DNA from: Flavobacterium sp.
GTDB lineage: Bacteria; Bacteroidota; Bacteroidia; Flavobacteriales; Flavobacteriaceae
Reading direction: 5' to 3'
Assembly: GCA_030151565.1 (NCBI GenBank)
Contig: JASLDM010000117.1
Coordinates: forward strand, 1 to 17,905
Length of the DNA stretch: 17,905 nt
A program made the translations under genes and the position numbers. Positions 7,349 through 15,910 of the stretch are shown here, in pieces. How positions within the stretch are numbered: the first letter of the stretch is position 1; every line of letters begins with the position of its first letter. A model generated the notes under the pieces. It made no database searches, was not told the DNA's origin, and saw only the letters and a program-made list of their open reading frames with translations.

Positions 7349-8053
7349 ATGAAAGTAGAGATATGGTCGGACGTAATGTGTCCATTTTGTTACGTAGGAA
7401 AAAAGAACTTTGAAAGTGCTTTGGCACAATTGCCTTTTAAGGATAAGATTGAGGTAGAATGGAAAAGTTTTCAATTAGATCCTGATTTACCCGCTGAAGG
7501 GTTACAACAATCTACAAAAAGTTATTTGGCAGAACGTAAAGGAATGCCTGTAGAGCAGATTGAGGGTATGATGAATCATTTAGATCAAGCAGGAAAAGAA
7601 GTAGGGATTACTTTTAATCAGGATCAATCAATCCCCGTTAATACTATTGCTGCGCATCAATTGATACATTTTGCTCAAGAGCGTGGTAAAGGAAGTGAAA
7701 TGGAAGAAGTTTTGTTTAAAGCACATTTTACAGATGGTGAAAATGTAGGTAATTCAGAAGTTTTAGCAGCATTGGCTACGAGTATTGGGTTGGATAAAGA
7801 AGAAGTATTAGGTTTTTTACAAACTGGTGGCGGACTTTCTGCGGTAGAACACGACATAACGGAAGCACGAAATTTAGGCGTTTCTGGTGTTCCTTTCTTT
7901 GTGTTGGATCGTAAATATGGCGTTTCTGGAGCGCAACCAATCGAGACATTTGTAGGAGCATTAACACAAGCATTTGAAGAAAGTCAACCAAGTTTTGAAA
8001 TGAAAGGAGATGCTAATGCAGGATCTTGTGGACCGGAAGGTTGTGAGGTTTAA
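7349..8053 (+). CDS. DsbA-family cytoplasmic thiol oxidoreductase, FrnE-like
   Basis: This 234-residue thioredoxin-fold protein has a helical insertion and belongs to the FrnE branch of the DsbA family. The active-site CPFC is at C11-C14, directly after the first beta strand (MKVEIWSDVM), and the cis-proline loop reads GVSGVPFFV near residues 178-186. There is no signal peptide, so it acts in the cytoplasm, probably in disulfide exchange during oxidative stress. The C-terminal tail ends CGPEGC (C227-C232), a C-x4-C motif like the one described in Deinococcus radiodurans FrnE, which may shuttle electrons to the active site. It stands between the exporter and sbcD and has its own terminator at 8116-8150. 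The physiological substrate is unknown. Confidence 0.9.
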   Translation: MKVEIWSDVMCPFCYVGKKNFESALAQLPFKDKIEVEWKSFQLDPDLPAEGLQQSTKSYLAERKGMPVEQIEGMMNHLDQAGKEVGITFNQDQSIPVNTIAAHQLIHFAQERGKGSEMEEVLFKAHFTDGENVGNSEVLAALATSIGLDKEEVLGFLQTGGGLSAVEHDITEARNLGVSGVPFFVLDRKYGVSGAQPIETFVGALTQAFEESQPSFEMKGDANAGSCGPEGCEV

Positions 8054-8115
8054 AAGATTTCGAAGTCTTATCGATATTATAAAAGTAAAGCTTTAATAGC
8101 TTTAGGAATGAAGTG

Positions 8116-8150
8116 AAAAGGTTTACTCGTTTTGAGTAAACCTTTTTTTT
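8116..8150 (+). terminator. Rho-independent terminator of the FrnE-like gene
   Basis: GGTTTACTC (8120-8128) pairs with GAGTAAACC (8134-8142) across a 5-nt loop, flanked by AAAA on the left and a run of eight T (8143-8150) on the right. It ends transcription just before the sbcD promoter. Confidence 0.88.
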
Positions 8151-8177
8151 GTTGCCCCTTGCAATTCCGTATCTTTG
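8149..8177 (+). promoter_or_regulatory. Flavobacterial-type promoter for sbcDC
   Basis: A TTG at 8149-8151 and TATCTTTG at 8170-8177 fit the -33 / -7 TAnnTTTG consensus with an 18-nt spacer. Transcription would start near 8184, only about 11 nt before the ATG at 8195. The -33 element overlaps the last bases of the preceding terminator T run. Confidence 0.65.
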
Positions 8178-8194
8178 TGAAAGAAGCGGATATT

Positions 8195-9412
8195 ATGGCA
8201 TTAAAAATTTTACATACAGCCGATTGGCATTTAGGGAAGCGATTAGATTCTTTTTCTCGTATTGAGGAACAGGTAGCAGTCTTAGACGAAATTTGTCAGA
8301 TAGCAGATCGAGAACAAGTTGATTTGGTTTTACTTGCGGGAGATTTATTTGACACATTTAACCCTCCGGTGGAGGCAATCGAGTTGTTTTATCAAACATT
8401 AAAACGGCTGGCTAAAGATGGAGCTCGACCTGTGATTGCAATTGCAGGAAACCACGATAGTCCGGATCGAATAGATGCGCCAGATCCTTTGGCAAAGGCT
8501 TGTGGAATTATTTTTATAGGACATCCGAATGCTATAGTACAACCTTATGAGATTGCAAACCATTTTAAAATAACGAAAACCGATGCAGGTTTTTTAGAGC
8601 TTCAATTAGCCAAATTCGAAGCACCTGTTCGTATCCTTCATACTCCGTATGCAAATGAAATTCGCTTGAAAGAATTCTTGGGTACGGAAGATAAAGGAAC
8701 TGCTTTACACGAAGCATTAAAAGAGAGATGGAGTACTTTGGCGGCTGATTATTGTGATTCCAAAGGGGTGAATTTATTGATATCGCATTTGTTTATGATG
8801 CAACGCAATGGGGAAGTTTTAGAAGAACCAGATGGTGAAAAACCGATAAAAATAGGAAATGCAGATGTTGTTTTCAGTGATGCAATTCCTCCGCAAATAC
8901 AATATACTGCTTTAGGGCATTTACACAGACATCACCAAATTGGCAATCCATTACATCCCGTAGTTTATTCAGGAAGTCCTTTGGCATATAGCTTTAGTGA
9001 AGCAGGACAAGAGAAATACGTAATGTTGCTGGATGCAAAACCAAACGAGCCTATTTCGTATGAGAAAATTTCTTTACAAGCTGGAAAAACGCTTTGTAGA
9101 AAAACATTTCATACGGTTCTAGATGCTATTGAATGGCTACAAGAAAATCCAGAGACTTTGGTTGAACTCACTTTGGTAAGTGATACTTTTTTGGCTGCTG
9201 ATGATTTGAGAAATTTGAGAAAAGCGCACGATGGAATAGTTTATATTATTCCTAAGGTTACTCTTAAAGATAAAGAACAAAAGACTACAACAACAGTAAA
9301 TTTAAATCAGAATATGCGATCGTTGTTTGAAGACTATTTTAGGTATAAGCATCAACAAGAACCTAATGAGGAAATTATGAGCATGTTTGACGAGATTGGC
9401 AACGACCAATAA
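8195..9412 (+). CDS. sbcD: Exonuclease SbcD, Mre11-like nuclease subunit
   Basis: This is the Mn-dependent nuclease subunit of the SbcCD complex, which trims double-strand ends and cleaves DNA hairpins and palindromes. With the ATG at 8195 the protein has 405 residues, close to E. coli SbcD, and starts MALKILHTADWHLGK. The calcineurin-like phosphoesterase motifs are complete: D10xH12, LAGD50, GN86H87D, SH198 and GH242LH244. A frame extension back to a TTG at 8132 is rejected because that codon lies in the loop of the upstream terminator and upstream of the -7 element. A C-terminal capping region of about 130 residues follows. The partner gene sbcC begins 52 bp downstream. Confidence 0.95.
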   Translation: MALKILHTADWHLGKRLDSFSRIEEQVAVLDEICQIADREQVDLVLLAGDLFDTFNPPVEAIELFYQTLKRLAKDGARPVIAIAGNHDSPDRIDAPDPLAKACGIIFIGHPNAIVQPYEIANHFKITKTDAGFLELQLAKFEAPVRILHTPYANEIRLKEFLGTEDKGTALHEALKERWSTLAADYCDSKGVNLLISHLFMMQRNGEVLEEPDGEKPIKIGNADVVFSDAIPPQIQYTALGHLHRHHQIGNPLHPVVYSGSPLAYSFSEAGQEKYVMLLDAKPNEPISYEKISLQAGKTLCRKTFHTVLDAIEWLQENPETLVELTLVSDTFLAADDLRNLRKAHDGIVYIIPKVTLKDKEQKTTTTVNLNQNMRSLFEDYFRYKHQQEPNEEIMSMFDEIGNDQ

Positions 9413-9464
9413 AATAATTTAGTATTCATTTATTCGTTTTTTTGATCCTTTTAGATTTATTATT

Positions 9465-12400
9465 ATGATTCCTATTAAACTAACTATTGAGGGTTTATAT
9501 TCTTATCAAGAACGACAAGTAATTTGTTTCGATCAATTGATTGATGCTGGACTTTTCGGAATATTCGGGCGTGTAGGTTCTGGAAAGTCATCCATATTAG
9601 AAGCCATTAGCTTTGCTTTATATGGAGAAACAGAGCGTTTGAATTCCAAAGACAATCGCGCTTATAATATGATGAACCTAAAGGCTAATCGCTCTGTAAT
9701 TGACTTCGAATTTTACAATTTTGAAGATAAGAAATATCGGGTTTTTAGGGAATTCAAAAGAAACTCAAAGCGTTTTGAAGATGTTAAACGCACTGAAGCT
9801 GTTTTATATGCTTGGGAATCCGAAAAGTGGGTGCCACTTGAACATTTGGATATGACAAGTATTATTGGCTTGAGTTATGAGAATTTTAAACGAACGATTA
9901 TTATTCCTCAAGGAAAGTTTAAGGAATTTATTGAGTTAGGAGGTTCGGCACGTACCAAAATGATGCAAGAGATTTTTGGTCTAGATCGTTTTGACTTATC
10001 AGATAAAGTACGACGCTTGTATTTAGAAAACAAGGAACAACAAGATCGGTTATCTGGACAATTACAGGGCGTAGAAGAACTAACTGTTGCACAAATTGAG
10101 CAAACAAAAGAAGCGTTGCATCAAGCAAAGGAAAGTTTTGTGGTGCATTCCAAAAGTCTTGGTGAAGAGTTGGAAACGTATACACGATTAAAAACTATCC
10201 GTTCTGATTTTGAACTGCTTCAGCAACAACAGCAGCAATTTTCTGTTTTAGAACAGCAATATGCAAGTATTCAGGAAGAAGAAAGACAGTTGATACAATT
10301 TGAGCGCATTGAAAAAGCATTTAAACAACCGCTCTTTGAAGAAGCAACAATTAAAAAACAACAAGTTGAAAAGAAAGCTGAGCTTGAAAAAGAAACGACA
10401 CAGTTAGAATTGCTAGAGCTGGAGTTTAAACAAATTCAAAAAGAGCTTAAAGCGCTTGAACCCGAAATAACAACTTTGGATGACAAGAAGAAAAAACTTA
10501 CGGACTTAGATATTATTGCCTCGATTAAATTCGCTCAAGAAGAAATAGCGGCTTTAAAAGAGCGAAGTAATAAAGGAATACATATTGTTAAGGATCAAGA
10601 AATAAAATTAGAGCAGGCGAAGCAAATTTTGACGCAATACTTAGCAGGGGTTAAGGATTTAAAAGCGAGACGTATTGATACGCAGGTTTTAGTGGCCGTT
10701 GGAAATTGGTTTGCCAACAAGAATAGGATTGAACAACAAACTGTAGAAGAACAGGCTAAAGTAGTAGCTGTTGTTGATAAGATAGGAAAGATTTCTCAAG
10801 AAATGGAACAGCTTGGTTGGGGAACTTCTGAATGGAAAAAAGCTTTGCTAACCCAAGAGACAAGGATCAAAGACCAGTTATTGACCCTTCAATCGATCAA
10901 GTCCAAGTTAGAGTTAAAACAGCAGCTTTCGCAATATGCTGCTTCCTTACACGAAGGAGAATCGTGTCCGCTTTGTGGTGCCTTAGAGCATCCTCACGTT
11001 GCGGTATTGGAAGATGTTTCTGCAGATTTGGAGAGCTTGGATAAACAAGTATTGGAATTGGAGATGCATCGCGAAATGTTGAGAAAAAAAGAACAAGATA
11101 TGCTGGCACTTGTTGCACGTAAACAGCTTTTTGAACAACAATTTAAAGAACTTTCAGCACGTGTTTCTGTTTTTTTACAATCAATAAATGAGCATTTGGT
11201 TTCTTTTTCATGGCAAGGGTTTCATCCTGAAGATGAAGTAGGTTTTCAAAAGCAAAGTGCTGAAGCCGCTGCCTTGGAACAAAAAATAGAGCAAGCTGAA
11301 CATCAAGTAGAGCAACAGCGTTTACAAGTAGAGGATGGTCATAAAAAAGTAGAGCTTTATAAACAAGAGTTAGCAAAGATCGAACGACAAGAATTAGAGG
11401 TGCAAACCAAGATTAAAACGAATGAGTTGCAATTGCGAATTCTTTCTTTGTCAGATTTTTTAGACCTTACTCGAAGTGAGGTGGTTGCAAAACAAAAAGA
11501 AGAAGCAAGCTTTGTAGATGCGATAGAAATGCAATTCAAAAAACTAAATACACGTCAATTGGAAGTTAGTCCTAATTTGGCGTCGCGAAAAACTATTGTT
11601 GCACGATTGGAATTAGATATTCATTCTTTAAAACAACAAAATACTATTCTTCAAGAGCGATTAACGAATCTTCTTCAAGAGAATCAAATGACAACTATCG
11701 AATCGGTAGCTGAAATTTTAAATCAAGCGATAGAGGTTTCTTTAACTAGAAACAAGATTCAGGATTTTTATATTGCGTTTGCTACCTTGAAAAATGGCAT
11801 TGCAACGTTAGTAGATAAACTTGGAACAACTGTTTTTGATGAGGTGGTTTTTACTGCGCAACAAGAAAAAGTGACAGGGTTGGAACAACTTGTACAGAAA
11901 GATACCGAAACAGTTGCTACATTACAAGCTGATGTAACGCGTTTGGAAATTGCGTATGAAAAGAAAAAAGCATTGTTATTAGAGCAAGAGCGATTGCAAA
12001 AACGAGCGATTAATATTCAGTTGATGAGCAATCTATTTAAAGGGAGTGGCTTTGTCAACTATGTTTCAGCGATATATTTGCGTAATCTGTGCGAAATGGC
12101 CAATGCTCGTTTTCATCGTTTGACAAAAAATCAACTGAGTTTACAGTTAAATGAGTCCAATGAGTTTGAAATTATTGACTATTTAAATAATGGAAAACCC
12201 AGAAGTGTAAAGACCTTGTCGGGAGGACAGAGTTTTCAAGTTTCACTTTCACTAGCCTTAGCTTTAGCGGAAAGTGTACAGAGTTTATCTAAATCCAATA
12301 AAAACTTCTTTTTTATAGATGAAGGTTTTGGTACTCAAGATTCCGAATCGGTAAATACGGTTTTTGAAACATTGAATGATCTTCATAAAGAAAATCGAAT

Positions 12401-12506
12401 TGTAGGTATTATTTCGCACGTAGAGGAATTACAGGAGCGTATTCCTGTTTCTGTAACTATTGTTAAAGATATAGAGCGAGGAAGTTTGCTAGAGACTAGT
12501 TTTTAG
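9465..12506 (+). CDS. sbcC: Exonuclease SbcC, Rad50-like SMC ATPase subunit
   Basis: This 1013-residue ATPase partners SbcD; ATP binding and hydrolysis drive DNA end tethering and nuclease access. The Walker A motif GRVGSGKS is at 35-42. Two long coiled-coil arms rich in E, Q, K and L (about 180-490 and 515-850) surround the zinc hook CPLC at C501-C504, which dimerises complexes. The C-terminal head carries the signature KTLSGGQ (916-922), Walker B FFFIDE with D952/E953, the D-loop GTQD and the switch histidine H985. Every catalytic element is intact and the length is close to E. coli SbcC (1048). It is presumably transcribed with sbcD; no separate promoter is evident in the 52-bp gap. Confidence 0.96.
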   Translation: MIPIKLTIEGLYSYQERQVICFDQLIDAGLFGIFGRVGSGKSSILEAISFALYGETERLNSKDNRAYNMMNLKANRSVIDFEFYNFEDKKYRVFREFKRNSKRFEDVKRTEAVLYAWESEKWVPLEHLDMTSIIGLSYENFKRTIIIPQGKFKEFIELGGSARTKMMQEIFGLDRFDLSDKVRRLYLENKEQQDRLSGQLQGVEELTVAQIEQTKEALHQAKESFVVHSKSLGEELETYTRLKTIRSDFELLQQQQQQFSVLEQQYASIQEEERQLIQFERIEKAFKQPLFEEATIKKQQVEKKAELEKETTQLELLELEFKQIQKELKALEPEITTLDDKKKKLTDLDIIASIKFAQEEIAALKERSNKGIHIVKDQEIKLEQAKQILTQYLAGVKDLKARRIDTQVLVAVGNWFANKNRIEQQTVEEQAKVVAVVDKIGKISQEMEQLGWGTSEWKKALLTQETRIKDQLLTLQSIKSKLELKQQLSQYAASLHEGESCPLCGALEHPHVAVLEDVSADLESLDKQVLELEMHREMLRKKEQDMLALVARKQLFEQQFKELSARVSVFLQSINEHLVSFSWQGFHPEDEVGFQKQSAEAAALEQKIEQAEHQVEQQRLQVEDGHKKVELYKQELAKIERQELEVQTKIKTNELQLRILSLSDFLDLTRSEVVAKQKEEASFVDAIEMQFKKLNTRQLEVSPNLASRKTIVARLELDIHSLKQQNTILQERLTNLLQENQMTTIESVAEILNQAIEVSLTRNKIQDFYIAFATLKNGIATLVDKLGTTVFDEVVFTAQQEKVTGLEQLVQKDTETVATLQADVTRLEIAYEKKKALLLEQERLQKRAINIQLMSNLFKGSGFVNYVSAIYLRNLCEMANARFHRLTKNQLSLQLNESNEFEIIDYLNNGKPRSVKTLSGGQSFQVSLSLALALAESVQSLSKSNKNFFFIDEGFGTQDSESVNTVFETLNDLHKENRIVGIISHVEELQERIPVSVTIVKDIERGSLLETSF

Positions 12507-12533
12507 TGAATTCAGTAATGATGTTCACTAAAA
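12501..12533. terminator. Possible bidirectional hairpin between sbcC and the PAP2 gene
   Basis: TTTTAGTGAA (12501-12510) and TTCACTAAAA (12524-12533) form a perfect 10-bp inverted repeat with a 13-nt loop. The arms contain the stop codons of both convergent genes, each of which ends TTT TAG TGA in frame. It is AT-rich and lacks a clean T run on either side, so termination strength is doubtful. Confidence 0.45.
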
Positions 12534-13265
12534 TATTAAAATAGCTCCCATACCGCTATGATGTTTTGTGTAAAAAGGAGCAAGAGCTATTTGGGTATTT
12601 TTGTTCTTTTGAAAGAAATTACGTTGCAAAGTAGGATAGAGCCAATATGCAATTTTAGTACTCATAATTCCTACTCCCATACCCATAGCTACATCTGAAA
12701 CCCAGTGACGGTCATTATAGATTCTAAAAAAACCTGTTCCAGCTGCAACTGCATATCCCGCTATTCCATACCATATATTGGAGTCTTTGTATTCTTGCCA
12801 AAGAAACTCTGCTCCCATAAATGCAGTCGCAGTATGTCCCGAGGGAAAAGAATTAGTAGCACTTCCGTCTGGACGTAAAACGTTGGAGGTGTTTTTAAGT
12901 GTAAGTATCGTTGAAGACATAATCAAATATGACGTTGCTAAAATAATAGACCGATCTTTCAGATTGTGTTTTCCAGGATATCCTAAATTATTTAATGCAT
13001 ACACAGCGGCAATAGGAGCATATTGTGTAAAATCATCTATGGTTAACTTTCGGTCAATGTTTTCGTGAAGTTCCTCTTTTACTTCTGTGTTTATGGTTTG
13101 AAGCGTGTGACTTTCTAGAGCCACAATACCGTAAACAATCCCCGCGGTTGGTAGGGCAAATTCCCATAGATTGAGGTTTTTATTCGGTGATGCAATAGTA
13201 TCTTGCTGAGCTTGCATTGTTGTTGTTAAAAGAAAACAACAAAGGACTTTTAAAAATAGGTTCAC
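12528..13265 (-). CDS. Secreted/membrane PAP2-family phosphatase
   Basis: This 245-residue protein is a PAP2 (type 2 phosphatidic acid phosphatase) homologue, predicted to dephosphorylate a lipid phosphate or pyrophosphate at the periplasmic side. A Sec signal peptide covers about residues 1-19 (ending MQA before QQD). The three catalytic motifs are present: K124-x6-R131-P132, P141-SGH144, and R181-x5-H187-x3-D191. The residue before R181 is Phe rather than the usual Ser. Several hydrophobic helices surround them. Substrate could be undecaprenyl pyrophosphate, phosphatidylglycerophosphate or lipid A; sequence does not decide. It is convergent with sbcC (21-bp gap) and has a possible -7 element at 13285-13292. 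Confidence 0.87.
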   Translation of the reverse strand: MNLFLKVLCCFLLTTTMQAQQDTIASPNKNLNLWEFALPTAGIVYGIVALESHTLQTINTEVKEELHENIDRKLTIDDFTQYAPIAAVYALNNLGYPGKHNLKDRSIILATSYLIMSSTILTLKNTSNVLRPDGSATNSFPSGHTATAFMGAEFLWQEYKDSNIWYGIAGYAVAAGTGFFRIYNDRHWVSDVAMGMGVGIMSTKIAYWLYPTLQRNFFQKNKNTQIALAPFYTKHHSGMGAILIF

Positions 13266-13284
13266 GTCGTATAAATATAGAAGG

Positions 13285-13292
13285 CAAAAGTA
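13285..13292 (-). promoter_or_regulatory. Possible -7 element for the PAP2 gene
   Basis: The minus strand reads TACTTTTG, an exact TAnnTTTG, 19 bp upstream of the ATG at 13265. No TTG is visible at the expected -33 position, so the call is weak. Confidence 0.3.
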
Positions 13293-13357
13293 GTGTAATA
13301 CTTTGTTTCTTGTTAATTAAGAGATTAGTTTTTAGGTACAATATTTTATTTAATGAC

Positions 13358-13391
13358 AAAAGGCTTGGTACTAACTAGTACCAAGCCTTTT
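13358..13391 (-). terminator. Terminator hairpin of fhs
   Basis: A perfect 15-bp inverted repeat (13358-13372 with 13377-13391, core GGCTTGGTACT/AGTACCAAGCC) with a 4-nt loop lies 22 bp beyond the fhs stop. In the minus direction the stem ends in TTTT. On the plus strand a longer T run follows, so it could also stop antisense transcription. Confidence 0.78.
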
Positions 13392-13413
13392 TTGTTTTAG
13401 AAATAGAGTTTAA

Positions 13414-15081
13414 TTAACTCAAGCCTTCAATAAGTCCATCAATTAAATCAATTTTTGTTGCCTGAGGTACTTTGGGTAATCCTGGCATCCTCATAATGTC
13501 GCCCGCAATTGCAACGATAAATTCAGCACCTCTATTAATTACGAAATCATTAATTACGAAATCAAAGTCTTTAGCTACGCCAAATTTTGTTGCATCAGAA
13601 GAAAATGAATACTGTGTTTTGGCAATACAGATCGGAAAAGAACTCATTGGAGTTCTTTCTATATGTTTTAGTTTTTTTCGAGCTTGTGCGCTAAAAGAAA
13701 CCGATGCTGCACCATAGATGTTTTTGGCTACTTTCTCTATTTTTTCTATAATTGAATCTTGGTCTTCATAAGCAAACTGTAAAGGTTTTGAAGGTGACTC
13801 GGCTATTACTTTTGTGACTACTTCTGCCAAAGTAATGGCTCCATCACCACCTTCCACAAAAGCTTTGTTAACGGCAAAACCTATGTTTTCTGATTTACAA
13901 TAGTTTTCTACTAGAGTAATTTCTTCGTCGGTGTCTGTATTGTATTTATTGAACGCAACAACTAAGCTTTGTCCAAATGAGCGCAAGTTCAGAATATGCT
14001 TTTCAAGATTTTCGAGTCCTTTTGTAATTCCAGTTACATTTGGTTCTTTGATGTTTTCAATCGGAACACCACCATGCATTTTGAGTCCTTGTGCAGTTAC
14101 AACAATAACCGTTAGCTTTGGATTTAGTCCAGATTTTCTACATTTAATATCAAAGAATTTTTCAGCTCCTAAATCTGCTCCAAATCCTGCTTCGGTAATA
14201 ACATAGTCACCATAGCTCATGGCCATTTTTGTTGCAATAACAGAATTACATCCGTGAGCAATATTAGCAAAAGGACCTCCGTGAATAAATGCAGCAGTAT
14301 TTTCAGTTGTTTGTACAAGGTTTGGCTGTAAGGCATCTTTCAAAAGTACGGTAATAGCACCTGCTACTCCCAAGTCCTTTACGGTAAACATCGTTCCGTC
14401 AGCTTTATACCCCAATAAAATATTTTCTATACGTCTACGCAAATCATCAATATCTTCAGAAAGACATAAAATTGCCATGATTTCTGAAGCAGGTGTAATA
14501 TCAAAACCTGATTCTTGAGGGATGCCATTAGCGCTGCCTTGGAGACCTGTAACTATATGGCGTAAACTTCTATCATTAACATCCAATACGCGTTTCCAAA
14601 GCACTTCTTTTAAAACCTGATCTGTACCTCTGTTTTGATATAAATAATTATCCAATAGTGCAGTTATGGTGTTGTGGGCTGAAGTGATGGCATGAAAATC
14701 ACCGGTAAAGTGTAGGTTGATATTTTCCATAGGTAAAACTTGCGCATAGCCACCTCCAGCTGCGCCTCCTTTCATTCCGAAACACGGGCCTAATGATGGT
14801 TCACGTAAAGCGACAACTGCTTTTTTACCAATTTTATTTAAGCCTAGAGCTAAACCGATTGAGACCGTGGTTTTACCAATTCCGGCTTTGGTAGGGGTAA
14901 TTGAGGTAACTAGAATAAGATTGGAATGTGCTATCTGCTCAGGTATTTGCTCTGATAAAGGAACCTTAGCCATATGTTTACCATACGGAATTAAATAATC
15001 TTCTGGTAAATCGATTGTTTGTGCTATGTGTTGAATGCCGTTTAATGAAATTGAACGAGCTATTTCAATATCTGTTTTCAT
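13414..15081 (-). CDS. fhs: Formate-tetrahydrofolate ligase
   Basis: This 555-residue cytoplasmic enzyme joins formate to tetrahydrofolate with ATP, giving 10-formyl-THF for purine synthesis and initiator tRNA formylation. The N-terminal nucleotide-binding motif TPTKAGIGKTT is at 62-72, with K70 the P-loop lysine. The family segment REPSLGPCFGMKGGAAGGGYA follows near 93-113, and FTGDFHAITSAHN near 129-141. The C-terminal GDIMRMPGLPK is near 529-539. Length is that of the standard bacterial enzyme. It is a single-gene unit with a terminator at 13358-13391; its promoter is not clear, though a TATCTTTA lies at 15110-15117 on the minus strand. An exact 15-bp tandem repeat near the 3' end encodes DFVIN twice but does not seem to lengthen the protein relative to the family. 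Confidence 0.96.
   Translation of the reverse strand: MKTDIEIARSISLNGIQHIAQTIDLPEDYLIPYGKHMAKVPLSEQIPEQIAHSNLILVTSITPTKAGIGKTTVSIGLALGLNKIGKKAVVALREPSLGPCFGMKGGAAGGGYAQVLPMENINLHFTGDFHAITSAHNTITALLDNYLYQNRGTDQVLKEVLWKRVLDVNDRSLRHIVTGLQGSANGIPQESGFDITPASEIMAILCLSEDIDDLRRRIENILLGYKADGTMFTVKDLGVAGAITVLLKDALQPNLVQTTENTAAFIHGGPFANIAHGCNSVIATKMAMSYGDYVITEAGFGADLGAEKFFDIKCRKSGLNPKLTVIVVTAQGLKMHGGVPIENIKEPNVTGITKGLENLEKHILNLRSFGQSLVVAFNKYNTDTDEEITLVENYCKSENIGFAVNKAFVEGGDGAITLAEVVTKVIAESPSKPLQFAYEDQDSIIEKIEKVAKNIYGAASVSFSAQARKKLKHIERTPMSSFPICIAKTQYSFSSDATKFGVAKDFDFVINDFVINRGAEFIVAIAGDIMRMPGLPKVPQATKIDLIDGLIEGLS
13534..13563. repeat. Exact 15-bp tandem repeat inside fhs
   Basis: ATTAATTACGAAATC is repeated back to back (13534-13548 and 13549-13563), in phase with the fhs reading frame, so it encodes two adjacent DFVIN units close to the C-terminus. 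Confidence 0.9.
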
Positions 15082-15269
15082 AAAATTGGAATTGAATTTT
15101 CATAAGGTTTAAAGATAAGGCTTTATTAAATAAAAGCCTTTGTTTTTGTCGGTAATACGGATGCTTTTTAAGAATTATTAACAGAAATGTAAATCGATTC
15201 TGCAAATTTTATTTATTTGTTGTAAAAGGTTATATTTACACTTTTTAAGACTATTTATACTACATATTT

Positions 15270-15851
15270 ATGAAAACGGAAGTGCAATTACAGGAGCGAA
15301 GTGGAAACAAATGTGAGCTTTGTGAAGCTACAGGCAAACTAAATGTTTATGAAGTTCCACCAGTTTCTGCCAATGAAACGGACAAAGAGATCTATATATG
15401 CGACAGTTGTTTGGCGCAAATTGAAAAGAGAGAGGAACTAGATGCTAAACATTGGCAATGTCTGTCAGCGTCTATGTGGAGTGAGGTTCCTATGGTTCAG
15501 GTAGTTGCTTGGAGAATGTTGAATCGTTTTAGATCAGAGAGTTGGGCAGCAGATAATTTGGAAATGATGTATTTGGACGATGAACTACTTAATTTCGCAA
15601 AAGCATCTGGAGATCATGAAGGTGATGGTTCTGTCGATTTGCATAAAGATTGTAACGGAAATATATTAGTAGGTGGGGATACCGTTATATTGATCAAGGA
15701 TTTGGATGTAAAGGGGTCAACTTTAAATGCTAAAATAGGAACCGCGGTTCGTAATATTCGTTTAGTGCACGATAATACAGAACAAATCGAGGGAAAAATC
15801 GATGGTCAACAAATAGTTATTCTAACTAAGTTTGTTAAGAAACAATCGTAA
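15270..15851 (+). CDS. PhnA/YjdM-family zinc-ribbon protein
   Basis: This 193-residue cytoplasmic protein has the PhnA (E. coli YjdM) architecture. An N-terminal zinc ribbon uses C15/C18 (CELC) and C44/C47 (CDSC). A central region with conserved tryptophans and a Met/Trp-rich helix follows (about 60-100). The C-terminal SH3-like PhnA domain contains the typical DCNGNILVGGDTVILIKDLD (about 127-146), VKG, and KIDGQQIVILTKFVKK near the end. Despite the old name the family is not required for phosphonate breakdown, and no phosphonate gene is near. It is longer than E. coli YjdM because of the central insert. Function is unknown. It diverges from fhs and ends at a strong terminator. Confidence 0.85.
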   Translation: MKTEVQLQERSGNKCELCEATGKLNVYEVPPVSANETDKEIYICDSCLAQIEKREELDAKHWQCLSASMWSEVPMVQVVAWRMLNRFRSESWAADNLEMMYLDDELLNFAKASGDHEGDGSVDLHKDCNGNILVGGDTVILIKDLDVKGSTLNAKIGTAVRNIRLVHDNTEQIEGKIDGQQIVILTKFVKKQS

Positions 15852-15881
15852 TTACATCTTATTTAATTAATTATAATTCAG

Positions 15882-15910
15882 GTCCTACTTTTTAAAGTAG
15901 GACTTTTTTT
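15882..15910 (+). terminator. Rho-independent terminator of the PhnA-like gene
   Basis: GTCCTACTTT (15882-15891) pairs with AAAGTAGGAC (15894-15903), followed by seven T (15904-15910). The T run touches the stop codon of the convergent Nudix gene at 15909-15911, so the same hairpin may serve the opposing operon. Confidence 0.85.

Noticed and set aside
8132..8194. N-terminal extension of SbcD from a TTG codon
   Set aside because: The codon is in the loop of the upstream terminator and before the promoter -7 box; the family N-terminus begins at the ATG at 8195.
13534..13563. Insertion in formate-tetrahydrofolate ligase caused by the DFVIN repeat
   Set aside because: Spacing from the preceding Phe to the GAxFIV and GDIM motifs agrees with my memory of other family members, so the protein does not look lengthened.
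15082..15269. Folate or ZTP riboswitch upstream of fhs
   Set aside because: Such elements are known near fhs in other phyla, but I could not find their conserved cores in the 188-bp gap, and the available leader seems short.
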